Shown here: positions 1 through 11,752 of the stretch, piece by piece
Numbering within the stretch: the stretch's first letter is position 1
How the letters are laid out: each line of letters opens with the position of its first letter
DNA from: Poteriospumella lacustris
Lineage: Eukaryota; Sar; Chrysophyceae; Chromulinales; Dinobryaceae
Assembly: GCA_008000375.1 (NCBI GenBank)
Contig: SMOI01000009.1
Coordinates: 138,437 to 202,436 of the forward strand
Length of the DNA: 64,000 bases
Direction of reading: 5' to 3'
Notes under the pieces: model-generated
What the model was told of the DNA's origin: nothing
What the model saw: the letters and a program-made list of their open reading frames with translations, nothing else
The model's database searches: none
Made by a program: the position numbers and the translations under genes

Positions 1-32
1 TTAATATTCTGCATCGTTTACTGTTTGTTTAG

Positions 33-568
33 GTGATGGAGCTGTCGGTAAAACATGTATGTTGATCAGCTATACCACAAATACCTTTCCAGAAGAGTAT
101 ATTCCCACTGTCTTTGACAATTACTCTGCCAACGTCATGGTTGATCAAAAGCCCATCACGATTGGATTGTGGGACACTGCTGGTCAAGAGGATTACGACC
201 GTCTTCGGCCTTTGAGTTATCCTCAAACCGATGTCTTTCTCATTTGCTTTGCCCTCGATGGACAAACGTCGTTTGAGAATATCAAGAACAAGTGGGTTCC
301 AGAAATTCAACACCACGCGCCAGGAGCGCCGTTCATATTGGTTGGCACAAAATTGGATTTAAGGAATGAAACGAAGCCTGGCTCTGAGGGAAAGTTTGTT
401 TCCAAGATGCAAGGTGAAAGTTTAAGAGAAGAGTTGAAAGCGTGGAAGTATTTGGAGTGCTCTGCGCGCACGCAAGAAGGATTGAAACAGGTGTTCGACG
501 AAGCTATACGTTGCGTTTTGACGAGTCAAAAAACCGTCACGAAAAAGAAGAAGTGTTTGATCTTGTAA
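33..568 (+). CDS. Rho/Rac-family small GTPase (5' end outside window)
   Basis: The window opens in an intron that ends in AG at 31-32. The exon then reads through the P-loop GDGAVGKT (split first codon), the effector region [13 protein letters not shown], the switch II motif [14 protein letters not shown] for guanine binding, and ECSAR. It ends in a lysine-rich tail and CLIL, a CAAX box of the geranylgeranylation type. This is the standard layout of a Rho-subfamily GTPase, which cycles between GDP and GTP at membranes to control actin and polarity. The WAWKYLEC-type C-terminal half fits Rac/Cdc42 better than Ras or Rab. Only the first few residues are missing. Which Rho class it belongs to cannot be settled from this fragment. 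Confidence 0.93.
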
Positions 569-633
569 AAACGGCTACTAGTATTTAATTCATAGCAGAA
601 AATTTCAGTCGAATTCCCTTATTTTCGTTTTCG

Positions 634-2720
634 TTACTCGAAACCTATTTCGCTCGATAACTGATTCAAACGTGGTAACGCATCGACCGGAAAGGGCCAC
701 CACCATTGAAATTCCAACTCGTTTAACATAGCTACTCTATCGGGGTAGTATTTCTCCAGTTTGGCTCGCTGCATTTTTGCGATTTGGTACCATTCACCGA
801 CAGGGGCGTTTAGTAGCCAAAACGGAAAATATGGCAAGTTCTTCGTCACTTTGAAATCGAAGCGCGGACCACCAGCATCGAAGCCACCCATTTGATGTTG
901 AATGCGCAGAGAAAGGATTAAGGGAAGAAATCTGAACTTCAAATGCTTTGACATGTCACCCCACTTAAAGTTCATCTGATCGAGAACCGACCGCCGATGA
1001 CGATCGTCGAAACCATCAATGTCTCCTTGTCTGATGGACTCCACAAAATATCCCAGCTCCAAGCCAATTATATTGCTGGGATAATATAACTGATCATTCT
1101 CGTCGTCCCCGACTGTATAGTCGTACGGAACATCCACGTGGCCAAATTTCCTTTGGAAGAGTTCCAGCGCCAGGACGAAATGATCCCACGTGAAGGCGCC
1201 AAATTCGATGAATCGATAACCCACCTTTTCCGCCTGTTCTCTCTGTTCTGGTGGAATTTGGTACGACAGAAGAGTAGCCACCTCGGATGGCTGATTGTTC
1301 CAGTCAAAATAGGCCTTGTGTCTCTCCGGCGACATGACGTTCATCCGCTTGGTTTTGATGTCAATGATTTCTTTGGCAACCCACTCGCGATAGCGCAGGT
1401 TCTCATGCATGTACGTAACATCCAGAGGATATTTACTACGCTCGTGCAGTGGCACTCTTGTTCTCAAAACAGCGTCATCGCTTTCGTCTTCGTCCTCATC
1501 GGCGAAGTCCTCAGGCGCGTCCTCCCAGCTCACCTGAAATTGCTCCAACGCAGTTCTGTATGAAGAAACACCCACATCAGCTCAAACATGTCCGAGTTGC
1601 TTCACACTCTCACAAACTGCGAATACCTCATTCCCGATTTCTCCTCTGGTAAGGAACTTCGAAACGATTGCTCGAGCGTGAACAGATTCCGCCCACGACA
1701 AGAGGCTGGCCATTCGCCCGTCGATGGAACGACGAAAGCCCTTGATATCTGACACGATCCATGAAGATCAAAATAGGCACTGAAACAGTGCAATACTTCT
1801 GCGAATAAAATTGTGATCGGGCCTCGAACTGTGAATTGACCGTCCCACAACGGCGCAAAGTTCAGAAGTTCCTGAACATTGAGAGCAGAAGAAAAGAACC
1901 GACCACTTTTCATATTATCGCGGACTGCTTCAGCGAACGGAAAGTCATGCAACGACTGCGGAACATTCTTAAATGATGAAAGGCACTTTCCTCCCGCAGC
2001 GTCTTGAATATTCGCGTCGCTGTTAAGAAAACGCAGCACATCCTTGAAGCGCGTTGCAATAGTGGCGTTCACTTGATTTTGGGTGTTTCGGTTCTTTGAC
2101 TGGCTATCCGCCCAGCAAAATCCCATACTGTCCAGCTGCTCTCTTCGATGAGGATGGTCATTGACGAATGAGCCCGCTGTACGTATTGATTGTACCTGCC
2201 GACCGAGCCTCCATCCCCACACATGACGAGGCCACAATGAATCTCCTTCAGGAATTGAGAAATCTGGCGGAACGGAAAGATCGCCAACTAAGCTCTTGTA
2301 GCGAGACAGAGCCAAAAGAACGAAATCCCAATTTTCCAGCATCCTCCTTCGAAACGGGTCGAAGTCAAGCCTCTTTAGTTGTTCCTCATACTCGGGGAAA
2401 CTTTGGAGAGTTTTCACATCGGACAATATCGCCGTCAGACTTTTTCCCAGACGAAAGCCCCTCAAACTCGGTGGCCAACTACTGGATTGCGGGACAACAA
2501 AGTTCGAGTGGATATCGACCGAACCGTAGTGCTTTTTGTACAGTTGTAAGGCTTCCAATACCGTACCGAAGTTTTGGAAGGCAGTCGCCGAGTATGAGTA
2601 ATCTGGACTGTCGATGCTCAGACCCAAGGGTTTCAGAAAGACGTGGGGCCGATGGAATGCAAGCGGAAATACAAAAGAAACCAGCAAAGAGAAGATAACG
2701 ATGGCAAGCTCTCTTTTCAT
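634..2720 (-). CDS. Helicase-associated-repeat protein with N-terminal signal sequence
   Basis: There are two exons, complement(1627..2720) and complement(634..1555). They are joined by a 71-bp intron (donor AG|GTATTC, acceptor ATACAG|A, phase 2), giving about 671 residues. Four or five degenerate repeats have the pattern aromatic-x-Leu-x-x-Tyr/Phe-Gly...VP..F.V...WP...G..LG..V..IR...L..L.F. This resembles the helicase-associated (HA) domain, which is expanded in diatoms and oomycetes. The N-terminus (MKRELAIVIFSLLVSF then PLAFHRP) is a good signal peptide with an Ala-Phe junction. In ochrophytes that junction marks plastid import. A Glu/Asp-rich stretch follows the splice. Molecular function is unknown. 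The HA repeats are sometimes fused to helicases, but no helicase motifs are present here. Confidence 0.72.
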
Positions 2721-3204
2721 GTTGTTGACGGGCGATCGACGCGATTCAATGCGGCATTCGCTACGATTCTCTCCACTTTCAAGCCACAGTCACGACTTTC
2801 TATAGTTCTCAGTGTAGGCTCGCCCCTCGCCCCAATAGCAGATTGTGATAGCGTCAGTATGCAACGTTAGGCCTTAGACAGAGTTGTCTTTCCTGAGCCA
2901 AGCAAATCAATCGACGAGCACCGATCGTCATCGTCGTCGTGTTGAGGAAAGCACACCCAGATACCCAGATACACTAAAATCTGAACAATCGCTAATCTGT
3001 TGAGCCTCAGAAGGTATCACGCACGAACTTACTCACAGGACCGAATTCGATAGAATTGGCAACAGAAATAAACACACAACACAAGCTACAGGACACAAAA
3101 CACACACAAAACACAGAGATAACGATGCTCGCTACATTCTATATATACACACGTGTAACGGAGAACAAAGCACGACAGATGACCACACAGGCACATGTAC
3201 AGAA
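2721..3204. other. Intergenic, promoter side of the helicase-associated-repeat gene
   Basis: No gene is seen. The stretch lies between the 3' end of the coiled-coil gene and the 5' end of the HA-repeat gene, both on the minus strand. An A/C-rich run with repeated ACACA-type tracts occupies about 3060-3120. Confidence 0.6.
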
Positions 3205-4536
3205 CTAATGAATTCTTGGAAGCGACAAATTGCCGTTCGCGGGTTGAGGCTGCTGGAAACTTTGACGCAGAGTTGAAACTGAGGACGCCTTCTTCTTTCT
3301 CTTTTTGACACCCAAGTCCTGCTGGACAACACCACTGGGCATTGAATGTGCTCTGTTTGATTGCACATTCATCGATCGCCCCGACGCCTTCGACAACGAC
3401 TCGGTGCTACTATTCACTGCATTGTAGCTTGTTTGATCTGGTATGCTCATGTCGTCATCCAACGAATCGTCGCCTCCGAGATACGTGCCGTCGTCTTCGA
3501 AGTCGTCGTCGTCCGCCTCAAATTCGATCGCCGAGGCGACACTGCCACCGCTGGGAATTGGTCCGCCATAATTTCCAGCCGAATAATTTTGAGCCATATG
3601 GGAGTTTCTCATGGACATTGAGACGCTTCCCTGCGTACTGAAGGCATTTGCTGAACAGATAAACGCTAATTAGAAATGCGACCTCATCCATCAGCGAAGA
3701 GAGAAGATACACTTACCAACATTATTCGTCGCAGAAGAATTTGTTCCATTTGCTAAATCCATTAGACGCATGGCCATAGTTCGCATTTCTGATTTCAAAG
3801 CCTCGGCGTTGGTTTGCTGAGATTCCAAAGTCCGCATATGCTTCACCATTTGTGCCTTTTCCTCCTTGTACTTTCTGCGCACAGAATTCAGATCGTTTTT
3901 CAGTATTTCATTTGATTCTTGTAAAACAGGAACGGCTTTTGCGTCTCTCTCCAGGTTTTCGATCATAGCTTCGTATCTCCCGACCTTTTCTCGCAAGGAA
4001 ATGATCTCTTGCTGAGCCGACTGTCTGGCCGCTTTCTCTTTTGCCAGAAGGTCCTTTGCCCTATTCAGCTCTTGTCTTAACTGAACATTAGTCGATTCAA
4101 CCTCTGATTTCTGCTTATGGAGATCTGAGTAAGACTCTTGCGCCTTCATGAGGGCTGACTTCAACGATAGGTTACTCTGATCAGCATCAATGAGGCGTTT
4201 GTTGAAAGCGGAGATTTGTGCCCTCAAGTTGTCGACCTCCTTCAGCTTGTCGCGCATTGTGTCAAGTGCTGAGCTTTCGACTTTGACAGCAGCAATCATG
4301 GAATCAAGCTGAGAAAGTCGGTCATGTTAAAAACCACTTCTTTGGCGATAGGAAAATGTTGGGGAGGACGTGCTTACCTGCGAAAAGAAGTTACCGCTAG
4401 CTTCAATGGCATCAGAGGCGTATGAGCTATGCTCAAGAAAAAGAGAATTCTCATTCGAAAGATCCATTGTGGGTGATTTAAGGCTGGAAATGGGATATGC
4501 AATCGCGTGCACTTGAGGGATGTCAGTCGAGTTCAT
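3205..4536 (-). CDS. Coiled-coil protein of unknown function
   Basis: Three exons: complement(4378..4536), (3717..4308) and (3205..3650). The introns are 69 and 66 bp with canonical GTAAG donors, and the total of 398 codons stays in frame. Residues about 45-240 form a long heptad-rich coiled coil (repeats like LRQELNRAKDLLAKEKAA). An Asp-rich patch (ADDDDFEDDGTYLGGDD), a KKRKKK basic cluster resembling a nuclear localisation signal, and a Ser/Gln-rich tail follow. No catalytic domain is seen. Another ATG-bearing frame (4540-4779) lies just upstream in the same phase but ends in TAG at 4540, so the ATG at 4536 was taken as start. A further 5' exon cannot be excluded. Confidence 0.68.
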
Positions 4537-5002
4537 GGGCTACCTAGTCCTCTGCTCGTAATATTTCCTGCTCAAACAGAAGTTATGCAATTTCAATAAT
4601 GATAGGTGGTATATCGCTTCTTCCTTCGTTGGAACAGATGTGGAACGACAAGGTATCGCTATATCCAGCTCGCTATATTTCCTTCCCAAAGGAATGGCAG
4701 CGTCTTGTGCGCCGAAGTGAGAAGAAACGGTCACTGCGGAGAAAGACCTGCAAAGACAGACCTCTTTCTTGATTCGCATGCTGTTATACCGAACAATCCT
4801 TGGGACGGTTTCACATTTGGCGAGCTTCGCGCAGCGGCGGCGGTCTGATCGCTTCGGTTGAGAAGGCGATCCAATTATCTTGTTATCTTCTGTTCTCCGT
4901 CGTTTGTTATGCGACGCTCTTCAGAGCGAAATTGAAGGGAACCTACTCAAGTCGTCTCTGAATTTTCTAAATGTCACTGCTTGTTTGGTAAAGTGCTGGC
5001 TG
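4537..5002. other. Divergent promoter region between coiled-coil and EF-hand genes
   Basis: Head-to-head spacer. Open frames on both strands (for example 4540-4779 minus and 4880-5002 plus) could be 5' leader or uORF sequence. No conserved protein is recognised. Confidence 0.5.
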
Positions 5003-6222
5003 ATGTCATCGGACAAACGACGTGATCGTACACCCCAAAGAGGTGCGGGGACTCGGTCAAGCACGGGTTCAATTCCGCAGCACCCCGACTCTCCTGGAGC
5101 TCGTTCGGCGATGCGACAGCGTGGGAGTAGTAAATCAGAGGCAATTGTGCTGAAGACACCCAGCAGGGACGATAGATCACTTGGCGGCGGTATGTCAAGG
5201 CAAGCATCGTCGAAAAGCTTGGGCGATCGATCTCAGGGATCAGCAACTGGTACCAACAACAACAATAATCTAAAGAGCGCGTTGAAAAAGAAAGGCCGTG
5301 GAAACGAAGGCGCGCCTTCGAAAGCGAAAAAAGAAAAGCCAAAAAGAAGGCCAATGAAGCGACAGAAGACATGTTACGAGAAATTTGCATTGCAAATGGG
5401 TTTCTTTGTCGGTGACGTAGTGTTGAAAGATCCAAGAGCAATCGAAGCTGCGCAGGCGTTGGATATTAAGCAATGGCATCTGCGTCGACTCAGAGCGAAA
5501 TTTGACCGAATCGACATCGATGGGTCCGGCAACATCGACTACGAAGAGTTTTTCGAAGCGATGGGCGAAGAACGGTCACCCTTCACGGACAAGCTGTTTT
5601 CTCTTATCGATCTCGATGGATCAGGAACAATTGAATTCGACGAATTTGTTCGCGTGCTGGCAACATACTGCATGTTTACAAAAGACGAAATTTTGCGCTT
5701 TTGTTTCGAATGTTTCGACGTGGACCATTCCGGGTCCATCGACGAGAAAGAGTTCATCGAGCTGTGCAAGTGTATCAATAATGCAGCTCCTTCTTTCCCC
5801 AATAACTTCAGAAAAGCCCTGGAGGAATTCGACGTCAACGAAGATGGTTTGATTGACTATTCTGAGTTTATGGAGCTCGACCGGCGGTATCCTTTGGTCC
5901 TCTTCCCAGCCTTTCGCTTGCAAGACATGATGCAACGGAATACTTTAGGTGCGAACGACATTATTGATGCTGTTTCTATTGTACTACGTGTGTAACAGAA
6001 GATGTTTGTCTTTCCACAGGCGAGCGAGCATGGCTGAAAGTGATCGAGAACTACCAAGAGTCGAAACGGATCGAAGAGTATAAGGCGACGCATGGCGGTC
6101 GCGCACCACCCGATCCGCCCATGAGGGCGCTTCTGAAAACCTTCTTACCATGTATATACCAAGAGCGTGTTCATATTCACGTCGGCGCCGAGATGGAAGC
6201 TCGCCATCGTGAAAACGCGTAG
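5003..6222 (+). CDS. Four-EF-hand calcium-binding protein
   Basis: Two exons, 5003..5948 and 6020..6222, are joined by a 71-bp intron (phase 1), giving 382 residues. The N-terminal ~120 residues are basic and low complexity (Arg, Ser, Lys rich). Four EF-hands follow with canonical loops: DIDGSGNIDYEE, DLDGSGTIEFDE, DVDHSGSIDEKE and DVNEDGLIDYSE. All have Asp at position 1 and Glu at position 12, so all should bind calcium. The C-terminal ~70 residues after the splice are conserved-looking but unassigned. An in-frame ATG lies 41 codons upstream (4880). I chose the second because the upstream stretch looks non-coding. It is calmodulin-like in its EF-hands but much longer, with no kinase or phosphatase domain. 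Confidence 0.85.
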
Positions 6223-6746
6223 CATCGATGAGTTCGATTTGATTTCCCGCTTGCCCGCTGTCACCAAGTGTTTGTTTCTCCTCTGTTCTGCTGTCATTGT
6301 CATGGAGGTGTGTGTTTCCTAAATTGACTACGTTAGTTGGCCACTGATAAGTGTCTCCATTCCAAATAAATACATCTTTTGTCCCTCCGGTGCTCCAGTT
6401 GCAGGCGATCGGACAGGTCTTCGGGCCACAGCACTGCGAACAAGCGGACCGCACGTCTGTGACCTGCCCATGAGTGTGGCCGCTGAGAGCGACGGCAGCC
6501 GCAGCAGGCACGCCTGAAATGGACAAGATGGATTCGCTTGTCTATGAACTAGTTAGAGCAAGTGGCCAGGTCGATTCCACTGCAAATGCGACTCGGCGGT
6601 GCGGCGGTTCCGCACCCAGACAGCTCGATAACGTCGAGTGAGCTGTCGGTGACAGAAGTCCTACCGCCGTGTCTTTACACTACAAGAAAGCTACTACGTC
6701 GCCCGCGGACAACAACCGGAAGAATCAGCGAAAACAGGCAGCAGTT
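6223..6746. other. Convergent 3' intergenic region
   Basis: Lies between the ends of the EF-hand gene (plus) and the FAM21 gene (minus). A minus-strand frame at about 6230-6510 contains SGHTHGQ, recalling the C-terminal motif of calcineurin-like phosphoesterases. There is no room for the rest of such a domain, so at most this is a relic. Confidence 0.4.
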
Positions 6747-9700
6747 CTAATCGTCGTCGTCGAACAGGCTCTTCGACTTCGCACTCGGCGCTTTGGCCGC
6801 ACCGAAGGCCGACAACGGGTCGTCGCCGTCGTCGTCGAAGAGCGTCTGCTTCTTCACGGCGCTTGGCTGTGGCGTCGTGGCCTTCTTCACAACAGGCTCC
6901 GCCTTCGCTGGCTGCGCCGTCGTGCGACTGCCGCCGCCAAACAGCGGATCGTCGTCGTCGTCCGCGAAGGTCAGTGAGGGTTTGCTCGCCGCCGGCGCAG
7001 GAGCGGACGCCGGTTTCGGCGACGCCGCTGCTGTCGGTCGCTTGCCGAAGAGCAGATCGTCGTCGTCGTCGTCGCCAAACAACGACGCCCCCGTCGACTT
7101 CTTTCCCGTGTTGAGGACGGGGATGTCGCTGGTGTCCGGCATCGCCGAGGGCACCACCGCGGGCGCCACCTTCACCGACGTGCGCTGCCGACTGGAGAAC
7201 AGATCGTCGCTGGGCTCGAGGTCCTCGAAGACCGACTTCTTCGGCGCCGTCTGCGCGATCACCATCGGGTCCGGAGCAGAGAACTTCGACACCACCGGCA
7301 CTGCCGACGGGAGCATCGTCGACACGGGTCGCGACGTCGCCTTGAACAGCCCGCCGTCGTCTTCGTCGTCCTCATCGCGTCGTGAGGCGGGGACCGTCGG
7401 TTTCGCGGGGAACAGCGAATCTCTCGCACCGAACAGGTCGCTGTCACGGGACGTTGGGGCCTCCAGCGGCGACGAGGCCGCGGGAACCGGCGGAGGGACA
7501 GCAGCCTTGGGAGCTGCCGCAGGGGCCACAGGAGCCACAGGGGCCACAGGAGCCATAGGAGCTACTGGCGCAGCCGCCTTCGCTGGGCGCGAGAACAGCG
7601 CGTCGTCATCGTCGTCGCCGAACAGCGCCGACTTCGACGCGGACGACGAGGCCAGCGACTTCGCCAACGGCGCCGCCGACGTCGACGCGAACAGGTCGCC
7701 CTCGTCGTCGTCGTCCCACAGCAGCGGCTTCTTCGTCGGCGCCTTGCGCACGTTCTTCGCCACCGTCGCGCGACTCATGTTCGCGTTCGACAGGCCGCCG
7801 CTGCCGTCACCGCCGCTCGATTTGAACAGCGGCGCGTCGTCGTCGTCGCCGAAGAGGTCGACGGCGGCGGCCTTCTTTGGGGGCGGGCCCTGGCCCGGCA
7901 GGCCCAGCTTCGACGCGTCCAGACCGCCCAGACGCGCCGCGATGCCGCCGCTGACCTTCGCGGTGACCGTCGGCGCCGGAGCCGCTGGCTTCGCGGCGAG
8001 CGGGTCGCCGGCGGCGTCGTCGTCTTCGTCGTCACCGAAGACGCTCGAGCGCTTGGCGCTCGTCACCGGTGCGGCCGCAGGAGCGGACGCGACAGGAGCT
8101 GCTGCGACGGGGACGGTCGGTGCGGGCACCGCTGGCGCTGGAGCGGCCTTCCCCGCCGCCCAGTCGCTGCCGTCGTCGTCGCTGTCGCTGTCGCTCTGAT
8201 GGGCCATCGACCGCCGCGCCGGAAGAGGCAGCGGAATGCCGCCCATGGGCTTCGATGCGGCGGGCGCAGGGGCGGGCGCAGGGGCTGGCGCAGTGGCGAC
8301 AGCGGGCGCAGCCGCCGTTAGTGGTGCAACAGCCGGCACGGGCACCGCTGCTGGTGCCGGTGCGGCTGACGACGCGACGGGCGCCGGCTTCGCACCGAAC
8401 AGATCGTCGTCGTCGTCGTCATCGCCAAAGACGGAGCGTTTGCCGCCGCTGGAGGGCGCGGCCACCGGTGCGGTGGGGGCCTTGGGCGCCTCCTGGACCA
8501 CAGCGGACACAGCTGGCGCAGCCGCCTTCGCTGGGCGCGAGAACAGCGCGTCGTCATCGTCGTCGCCGAACAGCGCCGACTTCGACGCGGACGACGAGGC
8601 CAGCGACTTCGCCAACGGCGCCGCCGACGTCGACGCGAACAGGTCGCCCTCGTCGTCGTCGTCCCACAGCAGCGGCTTCTTCGTCGGCGCCTTGCGCACG
8701 TTCTTCGCCACCGTCGCGCGACTCATGTTCGCGTTCGACAGGCCGCCGCTGCCGTCACCGCCGCTCGATTTGAACAGCGGCGCGTCGTCGTCGTCGCCGA
8801 AGAGGTCGACGGCGGCGGCCTTCTTTGGGGGCGGGCCCTGGCCCGGCAGGCCCAGCTTCGACGCGTCCAGACCGCCCAGACGCGCCGCGATGCCGCCGCT
8901 GACCTTCGCGGTGACCGTCGGCGCCGGAGCCGCTGGCTTCGCGGCGAGCGGGTCGCCGGCGGCGTCGTCGTCTTCGTCGTCACCGAAGACGCTCGAGCGC
9001 TTGGCGCTCGTCACCGGTGCGGCCGCAGGAGCGGACGCGACAGGAGCTGCTGCGACGGGGACGGTCGGTGCGGGCACCGCTGGCGCTGGAGCGGCCTTCC
9101 CCGCCGCCCAGTCGCTGCCGTCGTCGTCGCTGTCGCTGTCGCTCTGATGGGCCATCGACCGCCGCGCCGGAAGAGGCAGCGGAATGCCGCCCATGGGCTT
9201 CGATGCGGCGGGCGCAGGGGCGGGCGCAGTGGCGATCGGCTTCGCGGCCAACGGCGACTCGTCGTCGTCTTCGTCGAAAACCGTCGCTTTCTTCGGCGCT
9301 GTCGATGCAGCGGCGGGCTTCGGGACCGCTGCTGCTGCTACCACTGGCGCGGCGAGTGGCGCGACGGGCGCTGGCTTCGCACCGAACAGATCGTCGTCGT
9401 CGTCGCCGTCGAAGATCGAGCGTTTACCGCTGCTGGAGGGCGCGGCCACCGGTGCGGCGGGGGCTTTGGGCGCCACGCCTTTGGGCGTGGCCTTCGCGAA
9501 GAGCAGATCGTCGTCATCGTCGTCGTCCGCGTCGAAGATCGACGATTTGGCACCGAAAGACTTCGCGGCGCCAGCCGACGTCGCAGTCGGCACCGGCGCA
9601 GCCGCAGTCGGCGCCTTTGGGGCGGCGGGTTTCTTCGCGAACAGCGCATCGGATTCGTCATCGTCGTCGTCGCCGAAAAGCGACGAAAACTTCGCCGCTG

Positions 9701-11167
9701 CAGCGGCAGCTGTTGGGCGGGGCACCTGGCTGACCTTCGACGCCGAGAACAGGTCGTCCCCGTCGTCGCCGCCGAACAGTCCGCCGCCGAAGAGGTCCTT
9801 CGCGCCGGCTCCTCGAGCGCCAGTCGTCGGAGCTTCGTCGACTGACGCGGCGGCTGGCCGAGAAGCAGGCGCATTTGCACCATCCGCCGGCGGCTTGGGC
9901 ATGATAATGGGTATCTTCGGCGCGGCGGCGGGGGCGGCGTGGACCTCATCGAAGAGCGTTTCGTCGTCACCACCGAACATGGACGTTCGCTTCGCCGGCG
10001 CCGTGTCTTTGCTCACCGTTCGCGAGTTGCTGCCACCAAAGAGCGAATCGACCGACGCCGAGCGATCTCGAGTGTCGTCTCGCCCAGCAGAGCTGCCGAA
10101 CAGGTCCGCCAGAGAGTCGCGCTCGGCTTTCGGTTGAAACTTGACACTGGCGACGCGCGATGGCGCACCGAAGAGCGAATAGGGATCGTCCTTCGTCGCG
10201 AACATGTCGCCGTCCTCTTCCTCGTCCTCATCCTCGGCATCGGTCGGTGGCGCTGCCCTTTGCCCGGTGGGCAAAGGCATTGCTGGTCGACCAGCAGGTG
10301 CGGCGGGTCTCTCGTCGTCGTCATCGGCGGGCGGCGGTGGTGCACCGCCGCTTTTGGCGCGAATTTGTGCATTGAGCATGTCCTTGAGAGGGTTACCGCT
10401 GCTCTTCGGTGGTGGTGGAGCCTCATCGTCGTCGCCCGATGCCGGCGCATACGCGGGCACCGGTCGGCCGCTGTTCTCAACGTTGCCGTGCGGCGCTCCC
10501 TCTTCGTCATATTCGTCGTGCTCGCCGTCCGACAATTCAGAGGCCGGGTATTCCTCGTCACCGTGTCCACCCTCGGGTGCTGCGTCTCCACCTTCGAAAG
10601 GAGGAAACTCTGCGGCAGGCTCTTCTTCAGCGAAGTCCTCCGCACCCAAACCGGCGCAGTGCGACGAGTTGAAGAAATCGGTGCCAATCACGAAAGGGAT
10701 CGGTCGGTCATAGATGTTTTCTGCCTGGTTAGCCTCTTCATCACCAACATGAAACATCGGCAGGCCGCCAAGACCAGCTTGGAAAGCTTCGCGCATCAAA
10801 ACCATTGGGTCCATGTCATCGTTCGCCTTCTTCTCATCCGCAGCCTCATCGTCCTCTCCGTCGTCATCGTAAACTCTCTTTTTATAATTCGAAAGAGTTA
10901 TTTATGAGATGAGAAAGAAGGCATAACATACGCGCAAAAAGAACATACATTTTCAATGAACTGCGTATTCCCCAGCATCAGAAACTCGTTGAATGTGTTG
11001 CGCAGGGACACCTCAGAGTGAGTGACGTCCAGGCTCAACTCATTGACTTTCGAAATACATGCTTGGGATCTGTCCAAAAATTGAGACGAAAGGTTTTGCA
11101 GCGCTTCGAGTAATTTCTGATCGGAGGCCAAACTCCAAGAGGAAACCTCGTCTTTCAGCGTATCCAT
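6747..11167 (-). CDS. WASHC2: WASH complex subunit 2 (FAM21/WASHC2 homologue)
   Basis: Two exons, complement(10949..11167) and complement(6747..10877), with a 71-bp intron, give 1449 residues. The head has the FAM21 signatures FNEFLMLGNTQFIEN|RVYDDD across the splice and IYDRPIPFVIG at about residues 128-138. The tail is an Ala/Pro-rich disordered region with over twenty acidic LF motifs (such as SLFGDDDDDESDALF, SIFDGDDDDDLF) and ends in a DPLSAFG-like motif, as in animal FAM21. In the family, the head binds the WASH complex. The LF motifs bind retromer VPS35 and capping protein, placing Arp2/3 activation on endosomes. Within the tail, 717 bp is duplicated perfectly in tandem. The head is much shorter than the tail, as expected. 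The antisense frames here are artefacts of the GAC/GCC repeats. Confidence 0.93.
7565..8281 (-). repeat. Direct tandem repeat copy 1 inside WASHC2
   Basis: Appears identical over about 717 bp to 8513-9229. The period is 948 bp (316 codons), so the frame is kept. The unit encodes four acidic LF motifs plus the segment RRSMAHQSDSDSDDDGSDW. Confidence 0.9.
8513..9229 (-). repeat. Direct tandem repeat copy 2 inside WASHC2
   Basis: Second copy of the 717-bp segment at 7565-8281. The protein segment and the antisense-frame translations are identical in both copies, so synonymous sites are identical too. Confidence 0.9.
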
Positions 11168-11648
11168 CGTTTGTTTATTAAACCTGGATCGCGGAAACAA
11201 ATATTATGGGAAAACTGTGCGATTCGCGAGCAATATGAAGCTCCACTATAAATCTTTTATCACAGACACTCCTCTGGCTATACTGTGATCCTGGAGTATC
11301 AATCTTCCGAAGATACCAGAAGAATAAAAGAGCGGGGCATATGTAATTTGCTGCGTCTGCTGCTGCTCCTGTCATCATCACCATGACCGACAAGCGACAT
11401 CGTCGTCGTGTTGCCCCACCAAGTCTGGATGATCTTTTTACCATACACTTCGTCATCTATCAATACGGCATATTCTGCACAAATGTATGTTATCACAACG
11501 ACTCGTTGTATTGATTGATTCGATTAATACCTCAAATCCTGCAAACGCCAGCGACTTTGTCTGAAACCACAACTTGTCTAAGACTTGACGCTAAGTATGG
11601 CGTCCAAAGTGCGGGCGCGTTTCGACAAAAGCTCGTTTCTTCGTGACT
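11168..11648. other. Divergent intergenic region, WASHC2 / RPSA copy A
   Basis: No gene recognised. A minus-strand frame near 11300-11496 (containing LIDDEVYGKKIIQTWWG) is preceded by an acceptor-like TTTGTGCAG. It has no start or known homologue that I can name. Confidence 0.4.
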
Positions 11649-11689
11649 GCGTTTTTCGCTCAGTTTACCTTCATTTTTTCTGTCCACAA
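11649..11689 (+). promoter_or_regulatory. Conserved core-promoter block of RPSA copy A
   Basis: A 41-bp T/C-rich block (starts GCGTTTTTCGCTCAG, ends CTGTCCACAA) lies about 105 bp upstream of the ATG. It recurs in inverted orientation at 14134-14174 before the other RPSA copy, while the DNA around it has diverged. This suggests a selected transcription-start or ribosomal-protein-gene element. Confidence 0.55.
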
Positions 11690-11752
11690 GACAGCACAGA
11701 GCTCATGCCAGCCCACCCTCACAGTCACGCTTGCTTGGAGACGAGACCGACA

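Noticed and set aside
5061-5090. GGTTCAATTCC-like tRNA T-arm word
   Set aside because: Lies inside the EF-hand coding sequence with no matching acceptor, D or anticodon stems.
6230-6526. SGHTHGQ motif suggesting a calcineurin-like phosphoesterase on the minus strand
   Set aside because: Only ~220 bp of room upstream before the FAM21 stop, no metal-binding motifs upstream, and overlap with the EF-hand exon; probably chance or a tiny relic.
6793-10713. Several Ser/Ala- or Arg-rich frames on the plus strand opposite FAM21
   Set aside because: Reverse translations of the GAC/GCC acidic repeats.
11299-11496. Possible extra 5' exon of FAM21 or small gene on the minus strand
   Set aside because: FAM21 homology begins at the ATG at 11167 and nothing in this segment matches known N-termini; no start and donor pair found.
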